Shown one piece after another: positions 8,493-16,075 of a DNA stretch of 64,000 bases. The stretch spans positions 310,001 through 374,000 of the forward strand of contig NZ_JAGQDF010000001.1 in assembly GCF_018069875.1 (NCBI RefSeq). The letters run 5' to 3'. How positions within the stretch are numbered: position 1 is the stretch's first letter; each line of letters starts with the position of its first letter. Both the position numbers and the translations under genes were made by a program. The stretch comes from Ideonella alba (lineage in GTDB: Bacteria > Pseudomonadota > Gammaproteobacteria > Burkholderiales > Burkholderiaceae_C). Under the pieces are notes generated by a model. That model made no database searches and was not told where the DNA came from. It saw only the letters and a list, made by a program, of their open reading frames with translations.

Positions 8493-9296
8493 ATGGGACG
8501 CAGCTTGAACGCCGGACGCCTGCACCGCCACGACCAGGCCGCCGGTCTGCGGGCGCTGTTCGGCCCCAGCGAGGCCCGCCTGGTGCCGCTGGTGGCCAAC
8601 CCGCACCTGCGCAGCCACCCGATCCTGCTCGAGCGCCTGTGCTCGGCACTGTCCGAACACGGCGCGCGCCTGCTGGTGATCGACGCCGCCGACACCTCGC
8701 CCGAGCCGCACGAGCTGTGCGAGGTCGACCTGGGCGCCTGCATCGAACGCCTGGGTCCGCGCGTGCATTACCTGGCCGCGCGCGGCCTGCCGCGCCGCCA
8801 TGTCGACACCCGGGGCTCGGCCCAGGGCTGGCTGGCTGCGGTGGAAGCCGCCGCGGCGCCGGTGGACCTGGTGCTGCTGCACGCCACGGCGCGCGACATG
8901 ACCCGGCTGATCGGCGCCCGCGACGCCCGGCCGGTGCTGATGTGCGGCGTCGACCACGCCAGCCTGACCGACGCCTATGCCTCGATCAAGCTGCTCGCGC
9001 AGCGCCTGGCGCTGCGCAGCTTCGACCTGCTGGTCAGCGAGGACGGCCGCCCGCAGCGCGCTGCCGCCGCCGCGGCCCGCCTGGCCGACACCGCCGATGT
9101 CTTCCTCGGCGCGGTGCAGCGTTCCTACGCCGCCGTCGATTGCCGCCAGCCCGCCCAGGCCGCCTTGCCGCAGGCCCTGCGCCAGCTGGCCCACGACCAA
9201 CGCACGCGTGCCCCGCACGCGACCGACCCGGCCCCGGGGCCGCTGGTCCAGGCCGCCCTGTCGGGCGCCGACCAGCCCCCCCGGATCCCTTTCTGA
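8493..9296 (+). CDS. flhG: FlhG-like flagellar number regulator lacking the P-loop
   Basis: 267 residues. The ATG at 8493 is preceded by GAGGAA and is preferred over the GTG at 8478, which overlaps the flhF stop. Position after flhF and before fliA, and features such as LLVIDAAD, LTDAYASIKLLAQR and FDLLVSE, match the MinD/ParA family FlhG. The deviant Walker A (KGGVGKT) that should sit near the N-terminus is missing: the protein starts with a short DQAAGLRALFG-type segment and continues straight into ARLVPLVANPHLRSHP. It should therefore not hydrolyse ATP in the normal way. It could still bind FlhF or other partners, or the lineage may use a modified mechanism. Confidence 0.75.
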   Translation: MGRSLNAGRLHRHDQAAGLRALFGPSEARLVPLVANPHLRSHPILLERLCSALSEHGARLLVIDAADTSPEPHELCEVDLGACIERLGPRVHYLAARGLPRRHVDTRGSAQGWLAAVEAAAAPVDLVLLHATARDMTRLIGARDARPVLMCGVDHASLTDAYASIKLLAQRLALRSFDLLVSEDGRPQRAAAAAARLADTADVFLGAVQRSYAAVDCRQPAQAALPQALRQLAHDQRTRAPHATDPAPGPLVQAALSGADQPPRIPF

Positions 9297-9317
9297 CAAG
9301 CGCCCACGGAGAGCGTC

Positions 9318-10031
9318 ATGTACACCGCCAACGGCCGACTCGATACCAACACCCTGCTCAAGCAGCACAGCGGCCTGGTGCGCCGCCTGGCCCACCAGAT
9401 GATCGCCAAGCTGCCCGCCAACGTCGAGATCGACGACCTGATCCAGGTCGGCATGATCGGTCTGCACGACGCGCTGGGCCGCTTCGACGCCGGCCAGGGC
9501 GTGCAGTTCGAGACCTTCGCCACCCAGCGCATCCGCGGCGCCATGCTCGACGAGCTGCGCGGCAGCGACTGGATGAGCCGCGGCAACCGCAAGCAGCAGC
9601 GCGACATCGAGGCCGCCGTCCACCGCCTGGAGCAGAAGCTGGGCCGGGCGCCGCAGGAAAGCGAGATCGCCGCCGAGATGGGCATCACGCTGGGCCAGTA
9701 CCAGGACATCCTGACCAAGGTGCGCGGCACGCAGCTGGTCTATCTCGAGGACATGAGCGGCGACGAGGGCGGCGACGAGTTCCTGGACCGCCACGTGGCC
9801 AACGAGGACGCCAACCCGCTGGCCATGCTGCAGGACCACCGCATGCGCGAGGCCCTGGTCGAGGCGATCAAGCACCTGCCCGAGCGCGAGCAGTACGTGA
9901 TGAGCATGTACTACGAGCACGACATGAACCTCAAGGAAATCGCCGCCGTGCTGGGCGTGACCGAGTCGCGCGTGTGCCAGCTCCACAGCCAGTCGATCGC
10001 GCGCCTGCGGGTGAAGCTGCGCGAGTGGTGA
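9318..10031 (+). CDS. fliA: Flagellar sigma factor sigma-28, FliA
   Basis: RNA polymerase sigma factor that reads late flagellar and chemotaxis promoters and is held by FlgM until the hook is complete. 237 residues, normal size. Region 2 is visible as DDLIQVGMIGLHDALGRF and FATQRIRGAMLDELRGSDW. Region 3 follows, then region 4 with LPEREQYVMSMYY and the helix-turn-helix LKEIAAVLGVTESRVCQLHSQ. GGAG precedes the ATG. It is last in the flhA-F-G-fliA run and is followed by a strong terminator. Its antagonist flgM lies at 11707-12006 and carries a promoter of the type FliA recognises. Confidence 0.96.
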   Translation: MYTANGRLDTNTLLKQHSGLVRRLAHQMIAKLPANVEIDDLIQVGMIGLHDALGRFDAGQGVQFETFATQRIRGAMLDELRGSDWMSRGNRKQQRDIEAAVHRLEQKLGRAPQESEIAAEMGITLGQYQDILTKVRGTQLVYLEDMSGDEGGDEFLDRHVANEDANPLAMLQDHRMREALVEAIKHLPEREQYVMSMYYEHDMNLKEIAAVLGVTESRVCQLHSQSIARLRVKLREW

Positions 10032-10070
10032 ACGCTGGCCGGCCAGGCCGACCACCGCAGGCGATGAACA

Positions 10071-10102
10071 GGGGCGCCCACCGGCGCCCCTCTTGCTTTT
10101 TG
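10071..10102 (+). terminator. Intrinsic terminator after fliA
   Basis: Perfect 8-bp stem GGGGCGCC (10071-10078) / GGCGCCCC (10083-10090) with a 4-base loop, followed by TCTTGCTTTTT. It ends the flhA-flhF-flhG-fliA transcript. Confidence 0.85.
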
Positions 10103-10140
10103 GTGGCACCATCGCCGCGTTGCCACCGCGGAGACTTCGC

Positions 10141-10647
10141 ATGCACCCCCTGGCCAATCTGGACGAGGTCGAGTTCGACGACATCGAGGACAACGGCCTG
10201 TACACCTCGCGCCGCGCCTGCTTCAGCGCCTCCATCGGCGCGCGCCAGCTCGGCTACAACCTGACCCTGCTGCCGCCGGGCAAGGCGCAGTGTCCCTTCC
10301 ACAACCACCATGGCGAGGAAGAGATGTTCCTGATCCTGGAGGGCACCGGCGAGCTGCGCTTTGGCCAGCAGCGCCTGCCGCTGCGGCCCATGGACGTGGT
10401 GGCCTGTCCCACCGGCGGACCGGAGGTGGCGCACCAGATCATCAACACCGGCTCGGTGCCGATGCGCTACCTGGCCGTGTCCAACCGGGTGCCGCTGGAG
10501 CTGTGCGAGTACCCCGACTCGGGCAAGCTGCTGGTGGCCTCGGACGGACCGCAGGGCGAGCGCCGGCTGCGCAAGGTGATGCGTGCCGAGCTGACGGTGG
10601 ACTACTACGACCGCAAGCGCACCGACGCGCCCGGCGGCACCCCGTGA
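10141..10647 (+). CDS. Cupin-domain protein
   Basis: 168 residues from the ATG at 10141 (MHPLANLDEVEF). The earlier in-frame start at 10093 lies in the T-tract of the fliA terminator and is rejected. A single cupin_2 barrel is visible: FHNHHGEEEMFLILEGTGELRFG is motif 1, with two His and a Glu that would hold a metal, and GGPEVAHQIINTG carries the last His. The C-terminal tail is charged (DYYDRKRTD). The substrate is unknown; cupins of this type range from sugar isomerases to dioxygenases. Its stop overlaps the GTG of the following acetyltransferase gene, so the two are likely translated together. Confidence 0.8.
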   Translation: MHPLANLDEVEFDDIEDNGLYTSRRACFSASIGARQLGYNLTLLPPGKAQCPFHNHHGEEEMFLILEGTGELRFGQQRLPLRPMDVVACPTGGPEVAHQIINTGSVPMRYLAVSNRVPLELCEYPDSGKLLVASDGPQGERRLRKVMRAELTVDYYDRKRTDAPGGTP

Positions 10648-11225
10648 GCGACCCGGACTTCCCGACCCTGCACACCGAGCGCCTGGTGCTGCGCGAGATC
10701 CTGCTGGCCGACGCGCCGGCCCTGCTGGCGGTGCATGGCGATGCGCAGGCGATGCGCTGGTTCGGCAGCGAGCCGCTGGCCGACCTGGCCGCGGCCGAGG
10801 GCCTGGTGGCGCTGTTCGCCGGCTGGCGCCGCCAGCCCAACCCCGGCACCCGCTGGGGACTGGCGCGGCGCAGTGAGCCCCATCGCCTGCTGGGCAGCTG
10901 CGGGCTGTTCGGCTGGAATCGCCAGTGGCGCAAGTGCACGCTGGGCTACGAACTGCACCCCTCGGCGCGCGGCCAGGGGCTGATGGACGAGGCGCTGCGC
11001 GCGGTGCTGGACTGGGGATTTGCGCAGATGCAGCTCAACCGCATCGAGGCCCAGGTGCACCCGGACAATGCCGCCTCACGCCGATCGCTGCAGCGCCTGG
11101 GTTTCCAGGCCGAGGGCCTGATGCGCGAAGCCGGCCACTGGCATGGTGCCTACCACGACCTGATCGGCGTGGGATTGCTGGCGCGCGACTGGCGCGCCGC
11201 AGGGGCGGCTCAGGCCTCGGCGTAG
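10644..11225 (+). CDS. GNAT-family N-acetyltransferase (RimJ/RimL type)
   Basis: 193 residues from the GTG at 10644, which overlaps the cupin stop (GTGA). It opens with PTLHTERLVLREILLADAPAL, the standard N-terminus of RimJ/RimL-type acetyltransferases. The acetyl-CoA loop is RGQGLMDEALRAVLDWGF, followed by NRIEAQVHPDNAASRRSLQRLGFQAEG. The target could be a ribosomal protein N-terminus, an amino acid or a small amine. The last 16 bases overlap the 3' end of flgN, which runs the other way. Confidence 0.85.
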   Translation: MSDPDFPTLHTERLVLREILLADAPALLAVHGDAQAMRWFGSEPLADLAAAEGLVALFAGWRRQPNPGTRWGLARRSEPHRLLGSCGLFGWNRQWRKCTLGYELHPSARGQGLMDEALRAVLDWGFAQMQLNRIEAQVHPDNAASRRSLQRLGFQAEGLMREAGHWHGAYHDLIGVGLLARDWRAAGAAQASA

Positions 11226-11614
11226 CCGCTGGAGCCGCGGCGGGCGGCCTGGCCGCTGGCGCCGTACAGGTCGATCGGCTGCGGCGGGGTGGGCAGCAGC
11301 ACGTCAATCGCCCGGTCCAGGGCCGAGCTGGCCCGGTGAACGGCCTCGCGCTGGGCGGCGACACGGCCGCCGGCCATCGCCAGGCGGCGGCGCAGCGGCA
11401 GCGGCACGCCCTGCGGGCTGGCCTGGTGGCCAAAACGCTCCACCGCGCGTTGCAGGGCGCGGTGCAGGGCATTGGCGGCGGTCTCGGTGGCGGCGGGGTC
11501 GTGCGCCTGCAGCGCCTGGCCCAGGGCGGCCAGTTCCAGTTCCACCGCGCCCAGCGCGGTCTCGAGTTCGCCCAGGTTGCGAACGGCGTCGTGTTCCGAA
11601 GGGGTGCTCAGCAT
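11210..11614 (-). CDS. flgN: Flagellar chaperone FlgN-like
   Basis: 134 residues, nearly all helix, as expected for the export chaperone that guards the hook-filament junction proteins FlgK and FlgL. Sequence conservation is weak in this family; the call rests on size, the LELETALGAVELELAALGQAL-type amphipathic helix, the basic middle (LPLRRRLAMAGGRVAAQREAV) and position directly after flgM in the flgA-flgM-flgN order. 92 bp separate it from flgM. Its 3' end overlaps the convergent GNAT gene by 16 bases. Confidence 0.75.
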   Translation of the reverse strand: MLSTPSEHDAVRNLGELETALGAVELELAALGQALQAHDPAATETAANALHRALQRAVERFGHQASPQGVPLPLRRRLAMAGGRVAAQREAVHRASSALDRAIDVLLPTPPQPIDLYGASGQAARRGSSGYAEA

Positions 11615-11706
11615 GGCGTGATCCAGCCTCCGCCGGCCCGGGCCGACGGATCAATGAAACCTGGGAAGTCAGGGCGCCGCGAGGTCGCCCGGATCGCAGC
11701 GACCGC

Positions 11707-12006
11707 TCAGTGGTCGCTGTAGCGCTTGAGCAGGTCCTGCGCGTTGGCGATCAGCTTGTCGGCGATCTTCTCGGGGTTGACCTGGAACTTGCCGTCGCGG
11801 ATGGCCTGCGCGATGCGCTCGACCTTGGCGGCGTCGAAGCTCGGGTCCGCGCCGGCCTGGGCGATGGCGCTGCCGGTGGCCGACAGGCTCACCTGCGCGC
11901 TGTCGGTGGCCTCGGTGGCGTCCGACTTGTCGCTCTTGGCGCCCCGGGTGCGCGTGTCCGCCAGCGGGTTGGTGGCGCTCTTGGGGTCAAAGGATCCGAT
12001 CTTCAT
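11707..12006 (-). CDS. flgM: Anti-sigma-28 factor FlgM
   Basis: 99 residues from the ATG at 12006 (MKIGSFDPK); an upstream in-frame start at 12057 adds residues not seen in the family. FlgM binds FliA in the cytoplasm and is exported when the hook is finished, which releases late gene expression. The N-terminal half is Ser/Asp/Thr-rich and disordered. The C-terminal half (FDAAKVERIAQAIRDGKFQVNPEKIADKLIANAQDLL) is the conserved sigma-binding helix set. A sigma-28-type promoter lies 55 bp upstream, giving the usual feedback loop with FliA. Confidence 0.92.
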   Translation of the reverse strand: MKIGSFDPKSATNPLADTRTRGAKSDKSDATEATDSAQVSLSATGSAIAQAGADPSFDAAKVERIAQAIRDGKFQVNPEKIADKLIANAQDLLKRYSDH

Positions 12007-12060
12007 GGTGTGCTCCAGTGGGTTCCTGGCCTGGCCGAAAACCCGAATGTCTTGCATCGG

Positions 12061-12087
12061 TTGTCGGAGCCCGCTGCCGGAACTTTA
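12061..12087 (-). promoter_or_regulatory. Sigma-28 (FliA) promoter of flgM
   Basis: On the minus strand TAAAGTTC is followed, with TAAA-N15 spacing, by TCCGACAA, a 6 of 8 match to the GCCGATAA -10 element. The -35 is at 12087-12080 and the -10 at 12068-12061, ending 55 bp before the flgM start. Spacing and orientation fit a FliA-dependent promoter driving flgM-flgN. Confidence 0.7.
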
Positions 12088-12121
12088 GGACTTTTGGCAG
12101 CGGCGGGGAATCGAGAAAAGC

Positions 12122-12847
12122 TCACAGCATCACCTCCAGTTCCCGATCGGCGACCGGCCGGCCCTGGACCAGGCGGCCGCTGTCGGTGCGCACGCGGGCG
12201 GTCTGGCCCTCGATGCCGGGGGTGATGGCCTGGCCTTCGCTGGCGATGCGCCAGCCGGGACCGACGGCGACGATGCGCACGTTGTCGCCGGCGGCGAACC
12301 ACTGGCGGGCCTTCAGGTCGCTGGCACGCACTGGGCTGCCGGCGGCCAGCGGCCGGGCCAGCACGCGGCCCACCAGCGCCTCCGGGCGCAGCAGCGGCAT
12401 GCTGCTGCCGCTGGCCAGGTCGACCTCGGCCTCGGTCAGCTGGGGCGCCGCCAGCGTCTGGCCGGCCGAACCGGCCGAGGACAGCACCAGGGCGCGGATG
12501 AAGACATGCACCGTCACGGGCAGGGTGACATTCCAGCGCTTTTCGCCTTCGACGCAGCGCATGCCCACGCGGGTGCGGCCCCAGGCCGGCAGGCCGGGGG
12601 GCAGGTAGGACTCGATGCGGCGGCAGGGCGCCAGCTTCAGACGCGGGTCGAGCGTGCCGACTTCCACCTCCACCCGGGCCGTGGGCGAGGTCGCCTGGCG
12701 GGCGGAATCGCGCGCCAGCTGGTCAATGCGTTGCAGCAGGTCGCCGGCTTCTGAGGTGGCCTGGGCCCAGGCCGGCGCCGCCGCGCACAGCGCGGCGACC
12801 AACCCACCGGCAAGGCGGGATCGGGCGGTCGGGGCGGGCTGGGGCAT
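12122..12847 (-). CDS. flgA: Flagellar P-ring assembly protein FlgA
   Basis: 241 residues from the ATG at 12847 (MPQPAPTARSR). Upstream in-frame codons to 12997 overlap the flg promoter region and encode no recognisable sequence. Residues 1-30 are a signal peptide ending LCAAAPAWAQA. The mature protein is the periplasmic chaperone that guides FlgI into the P-ring, with ARVEVEVGTLDPRLKLAPC near the N-terminus and the SAF-like domain VLARPLAAGSPVRASDLK...GDNVRIVAVGPGWRIASEGQA. It is divergent from flgB, with 182 bp between, and starts the flgA-flgM-flgN series. Confidence 0.93.
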   Translation of the reverse strand: MPQPAPTARSRLAGGLVAALCAAAPAWAQATSEAGDLLQRIDQLARDSARQATSPTARVEVEVGTLDPRLKLAPCRRIESYLPPGLPAWGRTRVGMRCVEGEKRWNVTLPVTVHVFIRALVLSSAGSAGQTLAAPQLTEAEVDLASGSSMPLLRPEALVGRVLARPLAAGSPVRASDLKARQWFAAGDNVRIVAVGPGWRIASEGQAITPGIEGQTARVRTDSGRLVQGRPVADRELEVML

Positions 12848-13029
12848 GGCGGGGGCAGGGTCGGTGGATGGAACGTGATCTTGAGACTTGTTGTCGGCGC
12901 CCACCGGCCTGAAATGAAGGGCGCCGGGCGGGCTGTTTGCGCCTTTGCCGTGCTTCAGTGCTGCCCACAATCGGCCGACGGGCTGTCCTGCCGCCATCGC
13001 GACGGGGCCCGCCCCCGAAGGACACGCCG

Positions 13030-13443
13030 ATGCTCAACCGCCTGACCAACACGCTGGACTTCCAGAGCCAGGCGCTCACGCTGCGCGCCGAGCGCCAGCG
13101 CCTGATCTCCAGCAACATCGCCAACGCCGACACGCCGGGCTATGTGGCCCGCGACATGGATTTCGCCAGCGCGCTGCGCCAGGCCACCGGGCAGACGGCC
13201 GTGCCGGGACAGATGACCGCCACCCGGGCCGGCCACATCCAGCCCGCGGCGGGTGCGTTGGCGCCGTCGGGCCTGCGCTATGCCACCGCGGCGCAGACCA
13301 ACCTGGACCGCAACAGCGTCGACATGGACCGCGAGCGCGCCAGCTTCGCCGAGAACTCGGTCAAGTACGAGGCCACGCTGCGCTTTCTGAATGGCCAGAT
13401 CCGCTCGCTCGGCGACGCGATGAAGAGCCCTTCCCAGGGTTGA
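13030..13443 (+). CDS. flgB: Flagellar proximal rod protein FlgB
   Basis: 137 residues from the ATG at 13030. Builds the proximal rod in the periplasm after export through the flagellar T3SS. Visible are SSNIANADTPGYVARDMDF, the N-terminal rod signature, and the C-terminal SVDMDRERASFAENSVKYEATLRFL motif shared with FlgC/E/F. Length is normal. It is the first gene of flgB-C-D-E-F and is separated from flgC by a small intergenic insertion. Confidence 0.95.
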   Translation: MLNRLTNTLDFQSQALTLRAERQRLISSNIANADTPGYVARDMDFASALRQATGQTAVPGQMTATRAGHIQPAAGALAPSGLRYATAAQTNLDRNSVDMDRERASFAENSVKYEATLRFLNGQIRSLGDAMKSPSQG

Positions 13444-13444
13444 T

Positions 13445-13571
13445 GAGGGGCTGACATGACAACGCCTGTTGAGCAACGCACCAGCGGCCCGAGCGCCGGG
13501 CCGCTCCCAAGCCGGGCCGCATCCCCTTGGGGGATCGGCTGGCGTACCCGCCAGACGAGGGGCTGACATGA
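13445..13571 (+). repeat. Intergenic repeat insertion flanked by a 15-bp duplication of the flgC start region
   Basis: The 15 bases GAGGGGCTGACATGA occur at 13445-13459 and again at 13557-13571; the second copy is the ribosome site and ATG of flgC. The 97 bp between them carry a palindromic core (CCGGGCCGCTCCCAAGCC...CCCCTTGGGGG) related to the copies at 15961-16030 and, partly, near 57211. This looks like insertion of a dispersed intergenic element with duplication of the flank. The first copy would also start a 36-codon ORF (13456-13566) ending two bases before the flgC ATG; I do not call it a gene. Confidence 0.7.
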
Positions 13572-14014
13572 GCATGTTCAAGGTCTTCGATATTTCGGGC
13601 TCGGCGGTCAGTGCGCAGAGCCAGCGGCTCAACGTGGTGGCCTCCAACCTGGCCAACGTCGACACCGTGGCTGGCCCCGACGGCTCGGCCTACAAGGCGC
13701 GCCAGGTGGTCTTCCAGACCGTGATGATGGACGCCCAGGGCCGCGCCGCCAGCGGCGAGATGGGCGACCCCACCGGTGCCAGCGCCGGTGTCAAGGTCTC
13801 CACCGTGTCCGAGGACAACACCCCCGGCCGCAAGGTGCGCGACCCCAGCCACCCGGCGGCCGACGCCGACGGCTATGTCACCTACAGCAACGTCAACGCG
13901 GTGGAGGAGATGGTCAACATGATCTCGGCCTCGCGTTCGTACCAGAACAACATCGAGGTCATGAACACCGCCAAGAGCCTGCTGCTGAAGACGCTGCAGA
14001 TGGGCCAGGGCTGA
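13568..14014 (+). CDS. flgC: Flagellar proximal rod protein FlgC
   Basis: 148 residues from the ATG at 13568. N-terminal motif [23 protein letters not shown] and C-terminal [31 protein letters not shown] are the paired helices that pack the rod. It follows flgB across the 15-bp duplication, whose second copy supplies its ribosome site GAGGGG. A conventional rod subunit of normal length. Confidence 0.95.
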   Translation: MSMFKVFDISGSAVSAQSQRLNVVASNLANVDTVAGPDGSAYKARQVVFQTVMMDAQGRAASGEMGDPTGASAGVKVSTVSEDNTPGRKVRDPSHPAADADGYVTYSNVNAVEEMVNMISASRSYQNNIEVMNTAKSLLLKTLQMGQG

Positions 14015-14032
14015 ACCGCAGGGACTTGACGC

Positions 14033-14674
14033 ATGAGCACCACCGTCTCCTCCACGACCCAGGCCTCGAGCACGCTGAGCAGCCAGGTCACCAGTGCCAC
14101 CGAGCAATCCGACCGCTTCCTCAAGCTGCTGGTGGCGCAGATGAAGAACCAGGATCCGCTGAACCCGCTGGACAACGCCCAGCTGACCACCCAGATGGCG
14201 CAGATCAGCACCGTCTCGGGCCTGGAGAAGCTCAACACCACCACCGCCTCGCTGGGCGGCCTGTTCACGCAGATGCAGGCCATGCAGGGCGCGTCGCTGG
14301 TGGGCCACGACGTGGCGGTCGAGGGCAACGCGCTGCGCGTGCAGGGCGAGCAGGCCGATGGCGGCTTCGAGCTGGCCGCGGCCGCCGACACCGTCAAGGT
14401 CGAGATCCAGGGCGCCGGTGGCCTGACCATCGACACCATCGAGCTCAAGGGCCAGGCCGCTGGCCGCCACACCTTCGACTGGACCGTGCCCGAGAGCGCC
14501 AAGGGCCAGGCACTGACCTTCAAGGTCACCGCCACCTCGGGTGACAACAAGGTCAGCTCGATGACGCTGCAGCACGAGCGCATCAGCGCCGTGTCCACCT
14601 TCAACAACACGCTGGCCCTCGAGTTGGCCAACGGCGACCGGGTGGCGTACGACGCCGTCTGGGCCTTCCTCTGA
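14033..14674 (+). CDS. flgD: Flagellar hook assembly scaffold FlgD
   Basis: 213 residues. Caps the growing hook so that FlgE subunits polymerise, and is discarded afterwards. The N-terminus contains DRFLKLLVAQMKNQDPLNPLDNAQLTTQMAQISTVSGLEKLN, the conserved FlgD signature. The rest is the Tudor-like and fibronectin-like FlgD domains (VEIQGAGGLTIDTIELKGQAAGRHTFDW). It lies 18 bp after flgC and 28 bp before flgE. Confidence 0.95.
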   Translation: MSTTVSSTTQASSTLSSQVTSATEQSDRFLKLLVAQMKNQDPLNPLDNAQLTTQMAQISTVSGLEKLNTTTASLGGLFTQMQAMQGASLVGHDVAVEGNALRVQGEQADGGFELAAAADTVKVEIQGAGGLTIDTIELKGQAAGRHTFDWTVPESAKGQALTFKVTATSGDNKVSSMTLQHERISAVSTFNNTLALELANGDRVAYDAVWAFL

Positions 14675-14702
14675 CCTCCCTCTTCCGCACCAGGAGCATC
14701 CC

Positions 14703-15959
14703 ATGAGCTTCCAGCAAGGCCTGTCCGGTCTGAATGTCTCGTCGAAGAACCTCGACGTCATCGGCAACAACATCGCCAACGCCAACACCTACGGCTCCAA
14801 GGGCTCGCGCGCCGAGTTCGCCGATGTCTACGCGGCGGCGCTGGGTGGCACCGGCATCTCGCAGGTGGGCATCGGTGTGCGCCTGGCCACGGTGGCGCAG
14901 CAGTTCACCCAGGGCAACATCACCACCACCGACAACTCGATGGACCTGGCGATCAACGGCGGCGGCTTCTTCCAGCTGACCGACGGCCGCAACCCGGTCA
15001 CCTATTCGCGCAACGGCCAGTTCAAGGTGGACTCCGAAGGCTTCATCGTCAACAACGGCGGTCTGAAGCTGCTGGGCTATGCGGCCGATGCCGGCGGCAC
15101 GATCCAGCCCGGCCAGGCCGTGCCGCTGCAGCTGCCCACTGGCGGCATCGAGCCGCATGCCTCGACCGAGATCTCGATGGAGTTCAACCTCGACTCGCGC
15201 CTGGCCACCACCGACACCGGCAGCACGCCGCGCGTCGACTTCTCGAACGCCAAGACCTACAACAACGCCACCTCGGTGACGGTCTACGACGCCAAGGGCC
15301 AGCCGGTCGCGCTGACCTACTACTTCCAGAAGGCCGCCGACGACCAGTGGAACGTCTACATCACCGCCAATGGCGCCTCGATCGGCGGCACCGCCGATGA
15401 TCCGCAGCCGGTGCAGACCATGACCTTCACCGCCGATGGCGCCACGCCGACGCCCGACTCGATCACGCTGGACGTGCCGGCCTCGACCAACTCGCAGGGC
15501 GCGATCACGCTGCCGATCCCGGGCATCGCGATCGACATCTCGGGCGCCACCCAGTACGGCTCCTCGTTCTCGGTGACCAACCTGGCGCAGGACGGCTACT
15601 CGGCCGGATCGCTCTCCAGCATCGCCTTCGACGCCAGCGGCGTGATCACCGCGCGCTACTCCAACGGCCAGTCCAAGTCGGCTGGCCAGCTGGAGCTGGC
15701 CACCTTCCGCAACAACCAGGGCCTGCAGCCGGTGGGCGGCAACGGCTGGCAGCGCACCTACGCCTCGGGCGATCCGGTGGTGGGCACGCCGGCCCAGGGC
15801 AACATGGGCGCGATCCAGGCCGGTGCGCTGGAAGAGTCGAACGTGGACCTGACCGGCGAGCTGGTCAACATGATCACCGCCCAGCGCAACTACCAGGCCA
15901 ATGCGCAGACCATCAAGACCATGGACCAGGTGATGCAGACCCTGGTCAACCTCCGCTGA
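14703..15959 (+). CDS. flgE: Flagellar hook protein FlgE
   Basis: 418 residues, about family average. Starts MSFQQGLSGLNVSSKNLDVIGNNIANANTYG, the flagellar rod/hook N-terminal signature, continues through D1 and D2 (NGGGFFQLTDGRNPVTYSRNGQFKVDSEG) and ends EESNVDLTGELVNMITAQRNYQANAQTIKTMD, the C-terminal helix shared with rod proteins. CCAGGAGCATCCC precedes the ATG. It forms the universal joint between rod and filament. Confidence 0.96.
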   Translation: MSFQQGLSGLNVSSKNLDVIGNNIANANTYGSKGSRAEFADVYAAALGGTGISQVGIGVRLATVAQQFTQGNITTTDNSMDLAINGGGFFQLTDGRNPVTYSRNGQFKVDSEGFIVNNGGLKLLGYAADAGGTIQPGQAVPLQLPTGGIEPHASTEISMEFNLDSRLATTDTGSTPRVDFSNAKTYNNATSVTVYDAKGQPVALTYYFQKAADDQWNVYITANGASIGGTADDPQPVQTMTFTADGATPTPDSITLDVPASTNSQGAITLPIPGIAIDISGATQYGSSFSVTNLAQDGYSAGSLSSIAFDASGVITARYSNGQSKSAGQLELATFRNNQGLQPVGGNGWQRTYASGDPVVGTPAQGNMGAIQAGALEESNVDLTGELVNMITAQRNYQANAQTIKTMDQVMQTLVNLR

Positions 15960-15960
15960 T

Positions 15961-16030
15961 GTCGGCCCCCAAGACGTCTGCGACGTCGCCCCCCCAAGGG
16001 GGAGCGTCCGGCTTGGGGCGGCCCGGCGCC
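15961..16030. repeat. Dispersed intergenic palindromic repeat, second copy
   Basis: The flgE-flgF gap holds the reverse complement of the element seen between flgB and flgC: shared blocks are GCCGGGCCGC, CCCAAGCCGG and CCCCTTGGGGG. The inverted structure would form a hairpin in the flg mRNA. No coding content. Confidence 0.55.
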
Positions 16031-16075
16031 GGACGGCCTTCGGCCCGCCGCTTCAGGCCGCACTAGGAGTACCCG

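Noticed and set aside
12892-12914. Second sigma-28 promoter upstream of flgA
   Set aside because: GCCGACAA matches the -10 well, but the bases at the -35 spacing are TCAT, not TAAA.
13456-13566. 36-codon ORF before flgC as a gene
   Set aside because: Created by the duplicated flgC start plus an intergenic repeat; no coding conservation expected.
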